Of a DNA stretch of 64,000 bases, positions 8,456-17,108 are shown one piece after another; within the stretch, counting starts at the first letter, position 1, and every line of letters starts with the position of its first letter. The translations under genes and the position numbers were made by a program. This DNA is from BP-191 sp035940575 (GTDB taxonomy: Bacteria > Actinomycetota > Actinomycetes > BP-191), in NCBI GenBank assembly GCA_035940575.1, contig DASZER010000004.1, forward strand, positions 15,610 through 79,609. Reading direction: 5' to 3'. The notes below the pieces were generated by a model. That model had not been told where the DNA came from, did not search any database, and was given only the letters and a program-made list of their open reading frames with translations.

Positions 8456-8932
8456 GTGGCCGCCCGACCCAGCAAGCCAGCGCCGCGCCGGCGCAGGCTT
8501 CGCCGCGTCGAGGAGACGAGCGCGGGCGGCATCGTGCTCGACCACGCCGGTCCCGACGCGAGCGCCGCGCTGATCGGGCGGATCGACCGCAAGGGCCGGC
8601 TGCTGTGGTCGCTCCCGAAGGGCCACCTCGAGGAGGGCGAGTCGCCGGAGGCGGCGGCGGTCCGCGAGGTCGCGGAGGAGACCGGCATCAGGGGCGAGGT
8701 GCTGGCGCCGCTCGGGTCGATCGACTTCTGGTTCGTCGCCGACGGCCAGCGCGTGCACAAGACCGTGCACCACTACCTCCTCGTACGGACCGGCGGCGAG
8801 CTGTCCGACGAGGACATCGAGGTCGCCGAGGTGGCGTGGGTGCCGTTGCGGGAGGCGACGCAGCGGCTCGCGTACGCCGACGAGCGCGCGCTGGTCGAGA
8901 AGGTCCCCGCCCTGCTCGCGGACTCCGCGTGA
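8456..8932 (+). CDS. Nudix hydrolase (MutT-like)
   Basis: The 158-residue protein carries a Nudix box at about residues 56-78 (G-H-L-E-E-G-E-S ... R-E-V-A-E-E-T-G-I), which coordinates the metal for hydrolysis of nucleoside-diphosphate-X compounds. A basic N-terminus (RPSKPAPRRRRLRR) precedes the domain. The position between cca and a DUF6049-type gene matches M. tuberculosis mutT4 (Rv3908). Its stop overlaps the next start by 4 bases (GTGA), so it begins an operon reaching murJ. The exact substrate cannot be inferred. Confidence 0.92.
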   Translation: MAARPSKPAPRRRRLRRVEETSAGGIVLDHAGPDASAALIGRIDRKGRLLWSLPKGHLEEGESPEAAAVREVAEETGIRGEVLAPLGSIDFWFVADGQRVHKTVHHYLLVRTGGELSDEDIEVAEVAWVPLREATQRLAYADERALVEKVPALLADSA

Positions 8933-10941
8933 GGTCCGCCGCCCGCCTGGCGGCGGCGGTGGCGGCGCTCGCGCTGGCCGCGACGACCCTGGCCCCGGCG
9001 GCGGCGAGCCCGCGGGCGGCGCAGCCGGTCCCCGAGGCGGACGCGGTGCGGGTGGACCTGCGGTCGATGACGCCGTTCCTCGTGCCCGGCGAGGTGGAGA
9101 CGCTGTCGGTCGTCGCGACCGTCCAGAACACCGGCCAGGAGCCGCTGCGCCGGCTGCGGATGAGCCTGCGCTTCGGCGACCCGCTGCGGGGCCGCAGCGA
9201 CATCGCGAACGGCCAGCCGCTCGCCCGCCTCGGCACGCGCGTCGCCGACGCGCCGCTCGGCGAGGGCGAGCTCGCGCCGGCGGGGACGACCGAGGCGCGG
9301 TTCGACGTCGAGGTCGGCGACCTGCCGTTCCGGAACAGCCCGCGCCAGGCCGTCTACCCGCTGCGCGTGGAGATCCGCGCGCGCGGCGTCGTGCTCGGGG
9401 CGGCGGACACGTACGTCATGTGGTGGCCCGCGCGCGGCGCGCCGCGGGTGCGCCTCGCCTGGGTCTGGCCGCTGGTCGAGCCGGGGCACCGCGCGCTCGG
9501 CGACGACTTCTTCGATGACGAGGCGCTCGGCGACTCGATCGAGGACGGGCGGCTCGTGACGCTGCTGCGCGTCGGCAGCACGGCGCGCATCCCGCTCACC
9601 TGGGCCGTGGACCCCGCGCTGCTCGACGCGCTGCGCCGGATGGCGAACGGCTACACGGTCGGCGGCCGCGAGGGCCGTCGCGGCGCGAGCGCGAAGGCGT
9701 TCCTCGAACGGCTGCGCGGGCTGCGCGACGCGCACGTCCTCCCGCTCCCGTACGCCGACCCGGACCTGACGCTCACGGCCGACGACGGCGAGGCGCAGGA
9801 GGCGTACGCCGTCGGCGCCGCGATCCTCACCCGCGAGCTCGGGGTCACCGGCGACGCCCGGCTCGCGTGGCCGCCCGGCGGCACGCTCTCCCCCGGCGTC
9901 GCGTCGCACCTGGCGGGGCGCGGCGTGAAGGGGCTGGTCGTGCCCGAGGAGGCGCTGCCGCTCGCGGAGAGCCTGTACTACACGCCGACCGCCGCGACGA
10001 CGCTGGAGAGCGGCGTCGTGGACACGACCGCGCTCGTGGTCGACGGGCAGCTCTCGTCGGTGCTGCGCCGCGAGGCCCGGGACGTGCAGCTCGACGTGCA
10101 GCGGTTCCTCGCCGACAGCGCGATGGTGTCGCTCGAACGCCCCAACGACGTCCGCGACGTCGTCGTCGCGCCGCCCCGCGCGTGGGACCCGCTCGCGCCG
10201 TTCGCCACGCAGCTCCTCACCCGGACGCGCGAGGCGCCGTGGCTCGAGCCCGTGACGCTCGCGGACGTGCTCGCGGGCCGGAGGAGCGACGCGGCGCGCA
10301 CGCTGACGCCGCCGGGGCCGCAGGTCGTCCCGCCCGCGCTCGGCGAGCGGGTCGCCGCCGCGCGCGCGTCGGTCGCGCGCCTGTCGAGCTTCCTCGCGAT
10401 CGAGAGCGGCAGGGCCGACCAGCGGATCGACGACCTCGACGACGCGCTGCTGCGCGCGCTGTCCTCGCAGGGCGGCGGCGACCGCCTGGTGACGGCCGTC
10501 AACGACGCGGTGAAGGCGCAGTTCGCGAAGGTCCGCATCGTGCCGGGCGGCGTGATCACGATGACCGGCCGCAGCGGCCGCATCCCGCTGACGTTCCAGA
10601 ACGACCTCGGCCAGACCGTCAACGTCGCGGTGCGCCTGGACACGAAGAACCGCCTGGCGCTCAAGGACGACGCGCAGTGGCGGCGCGGCAAGGTCATCGC
10701 CGTGCCGCCCGGCGGCTCCACGCGCGTGATCGAGGGCAAGGCGACGACGGGCGGGCTCTTCCCGATCAAGGTCGAGCTGCTCGCCGACGGCGCCCCGATC
10801 GGCGACGCGATCGACCTGCGGGTGCGCTCGACGGCGTGGGGAGCGGTCGCGCTCGGCGTGACCGGCGTGGCGTTCGGGCTGCTGCTGGTCGGCTCGGCGA
10901 CGCGCCTCGTGCGCCGCCGCCGCGGGGCGAAGGCGGCATGA
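8929..10941 (+). CDS. Exported DUF6049-type membrane protein upstream of murJ
   Basis: This 670-residue protein has a signal peptide (residues 1-25, ending AAASPRA) and a large extracytoplasmic part. The beta-rich N-terminal part is about residues 30-160. A deacetylase-like central part contains LTWAVDPALLDAL and LAWPPGGTLSPGVASHLAGRG. There is one C-terminal transmembrane helix (AVALGVTGVAFGLLLVGSA) and a short Arg-rich cytosolic tail. It corresponds by position and architecture to M. tuberculosis Rv3909. It is sandwiched by 4-base overlaps between the Nudix gene and murJ, so a role in envelope assembly with MurJ is plausible but unproven. Confidence 0.85.
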   Translation: MRSAARLAAAVAALALAATTLAPAAASPRAAQPVPEADAVRVDLRSMTPFLVPGEVETLSVVATVQNTGQEPLRRLRMSLRFGDPLRGRSDIANGQPLARLGTRVADAPLGEGELAPAGTTEARFDVEVGDLPFRNSPRQAVYPLRVEIRARGVVLGAADTYVMWWPARGAPRVRLAWVWPLVEPGHRALGDDFFDDEALGDSIEDGRLVTLLRVGSTARIPLTWAVDPALLDALRRMANGYTVGGREGRRGASAKAFLERLRGLRDAHVLPLPYADPDLTLTADDGEAQEAYAVGAAILTRELGVTGDARLAWPPGGTLSPGVASHLAGRGVKGLVVPEEALPLAESLYYTPTAATTLESGVVDTTALVVDGQLSSVLRREARDVQLDVQRFLADSAMVSLERPNDVRDVVVAPPRAWDPLAPFATQLLTRTREAPWLEPVTLADVLAGRRSDAARTLTPPGPQVVPPALGERVAAARASVARLSSFLAIESGRADQRIDDLDDALLRALSSQGGGDRLVTAVNDAVKAQFAKVRIVPGGVITMTGRSGRIPLTFQNDLGQTVNVAVRLDTKNRLALKDDAQWRRGKVIAVPPGGSTRVIEGKATTGGLFPIKVELLADGAPIGDAIDLRVRSTAWGAVALGVTGVAFGLLLVGSATRLVRRRRGAKAA

Positions 10942-12533
10942 GCGACACGTCGGTGGCCCGCAGCAGCGGGCTGATGGCGCTCGGCACGATCGGCTCGCGG
11001 TTCACCGGCTTCGTACGCCTCGCCGCGCTCGCCGCGGCGCTCGGCCTCTCGGGCGTCGCGGACCCGTACAACATCGCGAACACCCTCCCGAACATCGTCT
11101 ACGAGCTCCTCCTCGGCGGCGTCCTCACGTCCGTCGTCGTGCGCCCGCTGGTCCAGGCGGCGAAGGAGGACGAGGACGACGGGGCGGCGTTCGCCCAGGC
11201 GCTGCTGACGTTCGTCGTGGTCGCGCTCGGGGTCGCGGTGCTGCTCGGCGAGCTGCTCGCGCCGCTGGTCGTGCGGGCGTACGGCTCGCGGCTCGACGGC
11301 GACCAGCTCGCGCTCGCGACCGGGCTGCTGCGGCTGTTCCTGCCGCAGATCCTGTTCTACGGCGCCGGCGCCACGATGGGCGCGATCCTCAACACGCGCG
11401 GCCGCTTCGGCGCGCCCATGGCCGTCCCGATCCTCAACAACGTCGTCGTGATCGCGACGCTCGGGGTCTTCGTCCTGATGCCGGGGCCGCGCCCGCCGAC
11501 GCCCGGCGGGCTGACGACGGCGCAGTTCCTCGTGCTCGGAGTCGGCACGACGCTCGGCATCGTGGCGCAGACCGTCGCGCTGGTGCCGTACCTGCGCAAG
11601 GTCGGCTTCCGCTTCCGGCTACGCCGCCTCGACAGGGCGAGGCTCGGGAGCCTCGCGCGGCTCGGCGGCTGGGTCGTGACGTACGTCGTCGCGAACCAGC
11701 TCGGCTACCTCGTCGTCGTCCGGCTCGCCTCCGGCGTCCGCGAGGGCGGGTACTCGGCCTACACGTACGCGTTCCAGCTCTTCTCGCTCCCGCACGCGAT
11801 CGTCGCGGTGTCGGTCATCACCGCGCTGGCGCCGTCGATCTCGAGCCACGCCGTGAGCGGCGACCTCGCCCGCGTCCGCTCCGAGCTGTCCAACGGCCTG
11901 CGCCTCGTCGCCGTCGTCCTCGTGCCCGCCGCGCTCGGGCTCGTCGTGCTCGCGCGGCCGGTCGCGGTCGTGACGCTGTCGCGCGGCGCGTTCGGTGCGG
12001 AGGACGCCGCGCTCACCGGGCGCATCCTCGTGGCGTTCGCCTGCGGGCTGCTGCCGTTCAGCGCGTTCCAGCTCCTGGCCAGGGTCTTCTACTGGCTGCA
12101 CGACTCGCGCACCCCGGCCCTGGTCAACGTCGCGGTCAACGCCGTCAACGTCGTCGCCGACCTGGCCCTCGTCGCGCTGCTCGACGGCGAGGCGCGGCTC
12201 GTCGGGCTCGCGGCCGGCTACGCCGTCTCCTACGTCGTCGGGTCGGTCGCGCTCGCGCTCGTCCTGCGGCGCCGGCTCGGCGGGCTCGACGGGCGCCGCG
12301 TCGTCCGCACGACCGTCCGCACGCTGATCGCGGCGGGCATCGGCGCGCTCGGCGCGTTCGGCGTGGAGGCGATGGTCCGCAAGACGTTCGGCGGCGACGT
12401 CGTCGGGTCGCTGCTGGCGGTCCTCGCGGCGGCGGCCGTGGGCGGCGCGCTCTACCTCGTCTCGGCCAGGCGCATGCATGTGCGCGAGGTCGACTCGCTC
12501 GTCACCCTCGTCCGCGGGCGCCTCGCCCGGTAG
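10938..12533 (+). CDS. murJ: Lipid II flippase MurJ
   Basis: The 531-residue polytopic protein with about 14 hydrophobic segments belongs to the MviN/MurJ family, which flips lipid II across the membrane for peptidoglycan synthesis. Recognisable parts are the N-terminal SRFTGFVRLAALAAALG, the charged helix-1/2 region, YNIANTLPNIVYELLLGGVL and LARVFYWLHDSRTPALVNVAVNAVNVVADL. ATG 10938 overlaps the upstream stop (ATGA). Mycobacterial MviN carries a C-terminal pseudokinase and an extracellular domain on the same chain. Here the protein ends shortly after the last helix (LVRGRLAR), and those domains appear as a separate gene at 14120. Confidence 0.93.
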   Translation: MSDTSVARSSGLMALGTIGSRFTGFVRLAALAAALGLSGVADPYNIANTLPNIVYELLLGGVLTSVVVRPLVQAAKEDEDDGAAFAQALLTFVVVALGVAVLLGELLAPLVVRAYGSRLDGDQLALATGLLRLFLPQILFYGAGATMGAILNTRGRFGAPMAVPILNNVVVIATLGVFVLMPGPRPPTPGGLTTAQFLVLGVGTTLGIVAQTVALVPYLRKVGFRFRLRRLDRARLGSLARLGGWVVTYVVANQLGYLVVVRLASGVREGGYSAYTYAFQLFSLPHAIVAVSVITALAPSISSHAVSGDLARVRSELSNGLRLVAVVLVPAALGLVVLARPVAVVTLSRGAFGAEDAALTGRILVAFACGLLPFSAFQLLARVFYWLHDSRTPALVNVAVNAVNVVADLALVALLDGEARLVGLAAGYAVSYVVGSVALALVLRRRLGGLDGRRVVRTTVRTLIAAGIGALGAFGVEAMVRKTFGGDVVGSLLAVLAAAAVGGALYLVSARRMHVREVDSLVTLVRGRLAR

Positions 12534-12604
12534 GCCGTACGGCTCAAGGCACCGGCCGTTCCTTCCGATCCTCCGGGAGACGTACCCAGCAGGCGGAGGT
12601 TCCG

Positions 12605-12988
12605 GTGTCGGACGAGCGCGGCTCCATCATCGTGGGCTGGCTGACCAAGGTCGCCGTCGTGCTCACGCTCGTCGGCATCGTCGGCTTCGACCTCGTGTCC
12701 GTGGCGACCACCAAGGTCAGCGCGTCCGACGACGCGCAGCTCGCGGCGCGGGCCGGCGCGGAGACGTACGCCGACACCCACGGCGACGTCCAGGAGGCGT
12801 ACGCCGCGGCGCTGCGGCACGCGGAGAGGCACGGCGGCTCGATCGACCCCGCCGACTTCGTCGTCGACCCCGACGGCACCGTGCGCGTCACCGTGGTCAA
12901 GACCGCGACCACGCTCGTGTTCTACCGGGCGGGCGCCACGAAGAGGTGGGCCCACGTCGTCGCGAAGGCGTCGGCCAAGCCGCAGTAG
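12605..12988 (+). CDS. Small membrane-anchored protein, TadE/Flp-like N-terminus
   Basis: This 127-residue protein starts DERGSIIVGWLTKVAVVLTLVGIVGFDLVSVATTKVSASDDAQLAARAGAE. It has a short polar head, one hydrophobic helix (about 8-32) and then a small soluble domain. This resembles the ERG-S head and single helix of TadE/TadG-type pilus-associated proteins, but the prepilin processing site and partner genes are absent, so the assignment is weak. The start GTG 12605 follows GGAGG. It sits between murJ and the riboswitch-controlled hydrolase and is not part of the mycobacterial order. Confidence 0.6.
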   Translation: MSDERGSIIVGWLTKVAVVLTLVGIVGFDLVSVATTKVSASDDAQLAARAGAETYADTHGDVQEAYAAALRHAERHGGSIDPADFVVDPDGTVRVTVVKTATTLVFYRAGATKRWAHVVAKASAKPQ

Positions 12989-13005
12989 CGAATCGCCCGC
13001 GCGGG

Positions 13006-13034
13006 TGGACATCGGAGCGTTCGTTCCGTAACGT
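13006..13034 (+). promoter_or_regulatory. Probable housekeeping promoter of the c-di-AMP-controlled gene
   Basis: A -35 hexamer TGGACA (13006-13011) and a -10 hexamer TAACGT (13029-13034) are separated by 17 bases. They would start transcription near 13041, about 40 bases before the riboswitch aptamer. The -35 box matches TTGACA at 5 of 6 positions. Confidence 0.45.
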
Positions 13035-13082
13035 CCCCCGAGGCCGCTCCCCACGGGGCGGCTCGTCGTTGAACGCCCAGGC

Positions 13083-13257
13083 CGCACGCCGAGTCCTGCC
13101 CCCCGGCCGTACGGGCGCCCTGCGATCACCACGCAGTGGGGCAGGAGCGGGGGACCCAAGGTCCCACGGCTCTCTCCGGAGAGCCTCGGGGTGAAGCCGC
13201 CTACGCGCGGCCGGGCACCTTCCGCCCGAACCCGACAGCTGACCTCGCAGGCGTGTG
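13083..13257 (+). ncRNA. c-di-AMP riboswitch (ydaO-yuaA type)
   Basis: The leader shows the conserved blocks of the ydaO/yuaA aptamer in order. They are GCCGAGTCCTGCC (13088-13100), GGCAGGAGCGGGGGACCCAA (13140-13159), CGGGGTGAAGCCGC (13187-13200) and CGACAGCTGACCTCGCAGGCG (13233-13253). An 8-base-pair closing helix P1 can be traced between 13083-13090 and 13250-13257 (one G-U pair). Known ydaO elements bind cyclic di-AMP and usually turn off downstream wall hydrolase or potassium-transport genes when c-di-AMP is high. Here the 3' strand of P1 ends 16 bases before the TTG start, overlapping the area just upstream of the ribosome-binding site (GGGAAGGG). Control of translation initiation or of an overlapping terminator are both possible. 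Confidence 0.92.
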
Positions 13258-13273
13258 GGAAGGGCGTTCACCC

Positions 13274-14056
13274 TTGCGTACCGCACGTTCGTTCCGCCAT
13301 GCCCTCGCGCGCCCGGTCCGCGGCCTCGTCGCCGCCTCCGTGCTCGCGTCGGGCCTCGCGCTCGCCGCTCCCGCGGCACCCGCGGCGGCCACCGACCCGA
13401 TCGGCACCCGCCTCGCGATCACCCCGTACCGCCAGGACAAGCTCGTCGGCGAGCGGGCGGCGTTCACCGTCACCCTCACCGGCGCGGACGGCCGCGTCCT
13501 CACGGGCCGCCCGGTGACGTTCTGGACCCGCTCGGTGTCGACCTCGACCTGGTCGAAGTACGTCACCCGCAACACCGACACCTACGGCCGCACGGCGCTC
13601 GCGTTCTACGTGCGCAGCTCCACCTACGTCCGCGCCACGTGGCCTGGCGACACGAAGTACGCCCCGACCGGCACGGTCACGGCGGGCGTCGTCGCGTACA
13701 CCTCGATCGGCCCTCGGGTCGTGACGGAGGCGTCGCGGCACGCGGGCAAGCCCTACCAGTGGGGCGCCGTCGGGCCGGACAGGTTCGACTGCTCCGGTTA
13801 CACGCTCTACGTGTACGCGCGCTTCGGGAAGAAGCTCCCGCACAACTCGCAGCAGCAGTACAACTCGATCCGCCACGTCTCGAAGTCCGAGATGCGGGTC
13901 GGCGACCTGATCTTCACGGGCTCGTCGCCGTCGTCGATCGGCCACGTCGCGATCTACGCCGGCAACGGCGAGATGTGGCACTCGCCGCACTCGGGCAGCG
14001 TCGTCAAGAAGGTGCGCATCTACACCTCGACCTACTGGGTCGGCCGCGTCGCCTAG
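13274..14056 (+). CDS. Secreted NlpC/P60 peptidoglycan hydrolase
   Basis: The 260-residue protein has a signal peptide (residues 1-40, Arg-rich start, core LVAASVLASGLALAAP, cleavage near AAAT). An Ig-like beta domain (about 45-142) is followed by a C-terminal NlpC/P60 domain with catalytic Cys173 in FDCSGY and His224 in GHVAIY. Such enzymes cleave D-Glu-meso-diaminopimelate bonds in wall peptides. TTG 13274 is chosen because GGAAGGG lies about 9 bases upstream and the signal peptide then starts correctly. Expression is controlled by the c-di-AMP riboswitch directly upstream, which ties wall cleavage to c-di-AMP. Confidence 0.92.
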   Translation: MRTARSFRHALARPVRGLVAASVLASGLALAAPAAPAAATDPIGTRLAITPYRQDKLVGERAAFTVTLTGADGRVLTGRPVTFWTRSVSTSTWSKYVTRNTDTYGRTALAFYVRSSTYVRATWPGDTKYAPTGTVTAGVVAYTSIGPRVVTEASRHAGKPYQWGAVGPDRFDCSGYTLYVYARFGKKLPHNSQQQYNSIRHVSKSEMRVGDLIFTGSSPSSIGHVAIYAGNGEMWHSPHSGSVVKKVRIYTSTYWVGRVA

Positions 14057-14074
14057 CACTCCGCCGCTTCGCCT

Positions 14075-14108
14075 GGAGGCGCCGCTCCCGTCCGGGGGCG
14101 GCGCCTCT
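14075..14108 (+). terminator. Terminator-like hairpin after the NlpC/P60 gene
   Basis: GAGGCGCCGC (14076-14085) pairs perfectly with GCGGCGCCTC (14098-14107), with a smaller inner CCC/GGG helix. There is no U-tract, which is common in high-GC actinobacteria. It separates the hydrolase gene from the pseudokinase gene that starts at 14120. Confidence 0.55.
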
Positions 14109-14119
14109 AGCATGTACGG

Positions 14120-15577
14120 GTGACCGAGCAGCTCACGGCGGCGCCGGACACGCTGCTCGCCGGGCGGTACCGGTTGCAGCGTCCGGTCGCGCCCCGTGCC
14201 ACCACGACGACGTGGCGCGGGCTCGACGAGGTGCTCGCGCGCCCGGTCGCCATCAAGGTCCTCGACCATCCCGAACGCCTCCCCGGCGGCACGGCGGCGT
14301 TCCTCGACGCGGCCGTCGCGGCGGGGCGGCTCACGCACCCGCGCATCGCGAGCGTGTTCGACGCGGCCGAGGAGGGCGGGCTCACCTACGTCGTCTCCGA
14401 GTGGGTCGAGGGCCGCTCGCTCGCCGAGCTGCTCGCCTCGGACGGGCCGCTGTCGCCCCCGCGCGCGACGACGGTCACCGCGCAGGTGGCCGAGGCGGTG
14501 GCGTACGCGCACTCGCGCGGCGTGACGCACAGGGCGCTCGCCGCCGACGACGTCATCGTCTGCACCGACGGCGCGATCAAGGTCACCGACTTCGAGGTCG
14601 GCGCCGCGTCGCGGCCCGAGGGCACGCCGTTGCCCGACGAGGACGTGCCCGACGAGGAGCGCGACACCCGCGCCGTCGCGGCGCTCTACTACGCCTGCCT
14701 GACCGCCCGCTCGGTCACCGGCGCCGAGCCCGAGCTGCAGCCGGCGCCGTACCGCGACGGCCGGCTCTGCGCCCCGCGTCAGGTGCGGGCGGGCGTGCCG
14801 CGCGAGGTCGACGCCGTCGTCGTCCGCACGCTGCTGCCCGAGCTGCTCAAGAAGGCCGAGCCGATCCGCACGCCCGCCGAGCTCGTGGCCGCGCTCGCGC
14901 CGCTGCCCGGCGAGGGCGGGCCCACGCGGGCCGTGCCGGTCGAGGACCCGAAGCCGTACAAGCCCAACCGCCTGCTCCGCATCGGCGTCCCCGCCCTCGT
15001 CGTCGTCGCGGTCGGCGTCGTGGGCGCGCTCACCGGCATCGCGGTCGGGCGGCTGCCGGGCGTGGGGCAGAAGTTCCCCGGCCTCACGCAGGTCAGCCAG
15101 TCGCCGCAGCCGGCCGGCAGCGCCGCGCCGGGCACGGTCGTCGCGCCGGTCAAGGTGACGGCGTTCGACCCGCAGGGCGACGGCGAGGAGAACGACAACG
15201 AGGTCTCGCTCGCGCACAACGGCGACGCCACCGACGCCTGGCACACGACCGTCTACTACAACAGCCCCGCGCTCGGGAACCTCAAGTCCGGCGTCGGCCT
15301 CCTCGTCGACCTCGGCCAGCCGGTCGCCGTCGACCGGCTCGTGCTGGCCTTCGCCGAGCCCGGCGAGTCCGTCGAGCTGCGGGCGGCCGACGCGCTCGGC
15401 GCGGACGCGAGCGCGTTCCCCGTCGTGGCGAGCGCCGACGACGTCAAGGTCCCCGTCACCCTCAAGCCGCGCCCCGGCACGACGGCGCGCTACTGGCTCG
15501 TCTGGATCACGAAGCTGGCGCCCCACGGCGAGGGGAAGTACAGCGCGGCGATCGCGGAGTTCGGCTTCTTTCGCTGA
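14120..15577 (+). CDS. MviN-type pseudokinase with extracellular discoidin-like domain
   Basis: The 485-residue protein has a Ser/Thr kinase fold (about 15-265), one transmembrane helix (about 286-310) and an outside beta-rich domain (about 345-485). The ATP-site lysine survives (AIK, Lys46). The catalytic loop reads HRALAADDV instead of HRDLKPxN, DFG is DFE (157-159) and the glycine loop has lost its glycines, so it should be catalytically dead. In mycobacteria the same pseudokinase plus sugar-binding-like domain is fused to MurJ (Rv3910) and, when phosphorylated, recruits FhaA. Here it is encoded separately, two genes after murJ. A role as a MurJ partner or regulator is therefore inferred. 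The outside part resembles the discoidin/F5-8-like domain (NGDATDAWHTTVYYN). Confidence 0.85.
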   Translation: MTEQLTAAPDTLLAGRYRLQRPVAPRATTTTWRGLDEVLARPVAIKVLDHPERLPGGTAAFLDAAVAAGRLTHPRIASVFDAAEEGGLTYVVSEWVEGRSLAELLASDGPLSPPRATTVTAQVAEAVAYAHSRGVTHRALAADDVIVCTDGAIKVTDFEVGAASRPEGTPLPDEDVPDEERDTRAVAALYYACLTARSVTGAEPELQPAPYRDGRLCAPRQVRAGVPREVDAVVVRTLLPELLKKAEPIRTPAELVAALAPLPGEGGPTRAVPVEDPKPYKPNRLLRIGVPALVVVAVGVVGALTGIAVGRLPGVGQKFPGLTQVSQSPQPAGSAAPGTVVAPVKVTAFDPQGDGEENDNEVSLAHNGDATDAWHTTVYYNSPALGNLKSGVGLLVDLGQPVAVDRLVLAFAEPGESVELRAADALGADASAFPVVASADDVKVPVTLKPRPGTTARYWLVWITKLAPHGEGKYSAAIAEFGFFR

Positions 15578-15621
15578 GTAACGCGGCCGCGCCGAGCTCG
15601 CTTGTCAGTACGCTCGCCTAC

Positions 15622-16236
15622 GTGCTCGAGGACCTCTCCGACGCCGAGCTGCTCGCGCGTCACGCGGGCGGCGACGCCGCGGCGTTCGGCGTCCTCGTCA
15701 CCCGGCACCGCGACCGCGCGTGGGCCGTCGCCCTGCGCACGCTCGGCAACCCCGCCGACGCCGCCGACGCCGTGCAGGACGCGTTCCTCAAGGCGTACAG
15801 GACGGCGGGCACGTTCCGCGGCGAGGCGCTGTTCACGACGTGGCTGCACCGCATCGTCGTCAACGCCTGCCTGGACCAGCTCCGGCGCGGCCGCGGCCGG
15901 GTGGCGGTGCCGCTGGACGAGACCGCCGCCGCGATCGCCGACCCGGCGGACCCCGTGGCGCGGCTCGACACCGGGCACGACGTCGTCGCCGCGCTGGGCC
16001 GGATCAACGAGGACCAGCGCATCGCGATCGTGCTCGTCGACGTCGAGGGGTACTCCGTCGAGGAGGCCGCGACGATGCTCGGCGTGCCCACCGGCACGGT
16101 GAAGAGCCGCTGCCACCGCGGGCGCGTACAGCTCGCGTCCCTGCTCGAGCACCTGCGGCCCGGGCGCGGAACCGCCCCGCCACCGGGTACGTCAGAGCCA
16201 GGACCCGCCCCCGACCCCTTGCAGAGCGAGCCATGA
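15622..16236 (+). CDS. sigM: ECF sigma factor, SigM-like
   Basis: The 204-residue protein has sigma region 2 (ELLARHAGGDAAAFGVLVTRHRDRAWAVALRTLGNPADAADAVQDAFLKAYR) and region 4 (INEDQRIAIVLVDVEGYSVEEAATMLGVPTGTVKSRCHRGR), the normal ECF layout. It directs RNA polymerase to stress promoters until released from its anti-sigma partner. Its stop overlaps the anti-sigma gene start by 4 bases (ATGA). The location between murJ and trxB matches M. tuberculosis sigM (Rv3911). A proline-rich C-terminal tail of about 25 residues is unusual. GTG 15622 lacks a clear ribosome-binding site. Confidence 0.9.
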   Translation: MLEDLSDAELLARHAGGDAAAFGVLVTRHRDRAWAVALRTLGNPADAADAVQDAFLKAYRTAGTFRGEALFTTWLHRIVVNACLDQLRRGRGRVAVPLDETAAAIADPADPVARLDTGHDVVAALGRINEDQRIAIVLVDVEGYSVEEAATMLGVPTGTVKSRCHRGRVQLASLLEHLRPGRGTAPPPGTSEPGPAPDPLQSEP

Positions 16237-17108
16237 CCGAGCAGCACGTACCGATCGAGGACCTGGCGGCGTACGCCGCGGGCGACCTCGACCCGGCCGT
16301 CGCCGTCACGGTCGAGGCCCACGTCGTGCTCTGCGCCGACTGCCGCGCGGACGTCGACGCCGTCAAGGCCGCGACCGCCTCGCTCCGCGCGCTGCCGCCG
16401 GCGGCCATGCCCGACGACGTCGCGAGCAGGCTCGACGTCGCGCTGCGCCGCGAGCGCGAGTCGTCGCTGGTCGTCGTGCCGATGGCCACGCGTCGCCGCC
16501 CTTCGTTCGCGGGGATCGCCGCCGTCGCGGCCTGCGTCGCGCTGCTCGGGGCGCTGACGATCCCGTTCGTGGTCTCCGGCTCGGACGACCGCGGGAAGCC
16601 CTCGGCGGGCACCGCCCTGCGGGAGCAGAACGCCGACTCGGGCGCCACGCGCCGCATCGCCTCGGGGCTCGACTACACCCGCGAGGGTCTCGCGGCGACC
16701 CTCGACCGCGCGCTCGCCGGCGTCACCGCGCCCCGCGCGGCCGCGGGCGCCCCGTCCGAGGTCACGGGCGCGCCCGGCGCGGCCCCGGGCCCCGCGCCCA
16801 GCGACACGGTGGGCGTGGAGCTCAGCGCCGTGCGGTCGACCGCCGCGCTGCGCACCGACGTCGGCAGGCTCGCGGCGTGCATCGACGCGCTCGTCGGCGA
16901 CATCCCGGAGTCGGGGCGCACGCCGCTCGTCGTCGACTACGCCCGCTTCCTCGGCCGCGACGCCGTGATCTTCGTGTTTCCCTCGGTGCAGGCGAACGGC
17001 CAGGCCCGTACCGGGCGGGTCGACGTCTACGTCGTGGGCGGCGGCTGCGGCAGCGTGCCCGGTGGCGACGTGCTGGACTTCCAGCGCCTCGCCCGCCCGA
17101 ACGTCTAG
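16233..17108 (+). CDS. Zinc-binding anti-sigma factor (ZAS type), membrane-bound
   Basis: The 291-residue protein begins with a ZAS-type domain holding His30-x3-Cys34-x2-Cys37. Next come a cytosolic linker, one transmembrane helix (about 92-114) and an extracytoplasmic domain of about 175 residues with a disordered Ala/Pro/Gly stretch. ZAS proteins hold the cognate ECF sigma factor inactive at the membrane and can release it by redox change or proteolysis. It is translationally coupled to the sigma gene and corresponds by position to M. tuberculosis RsmA (Rv3912). Its 3' end overlaps the convergent gene at 17105 by 4 bases in a CTAG palindrome. Confidence 0.88.
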   Translation: MTEQHVPIEDLAAYAAGDLDPAVAVTVEAHVVLCADCRADVDAVKAATASLRALPPAAMPDDVASRLDVALRRERESSLVVVPMATRRRPSFAGIAAVAACVALLGALTIPFVVSGSDDRGKPSAGTALREQNADSGATRRIASGLDYTREGLAATLDRALAGVTAPRAAAGAPSEVTGAPGAAPGPAPSDTVGVELSAVRSTAALRTDVGRLAACIDALVGDIPESGRTPLVVDYARFLGRDAVIFVFPSVQANGQARTGRVDVYVVGGGCGSVPGGDVLDFQRLARPNV

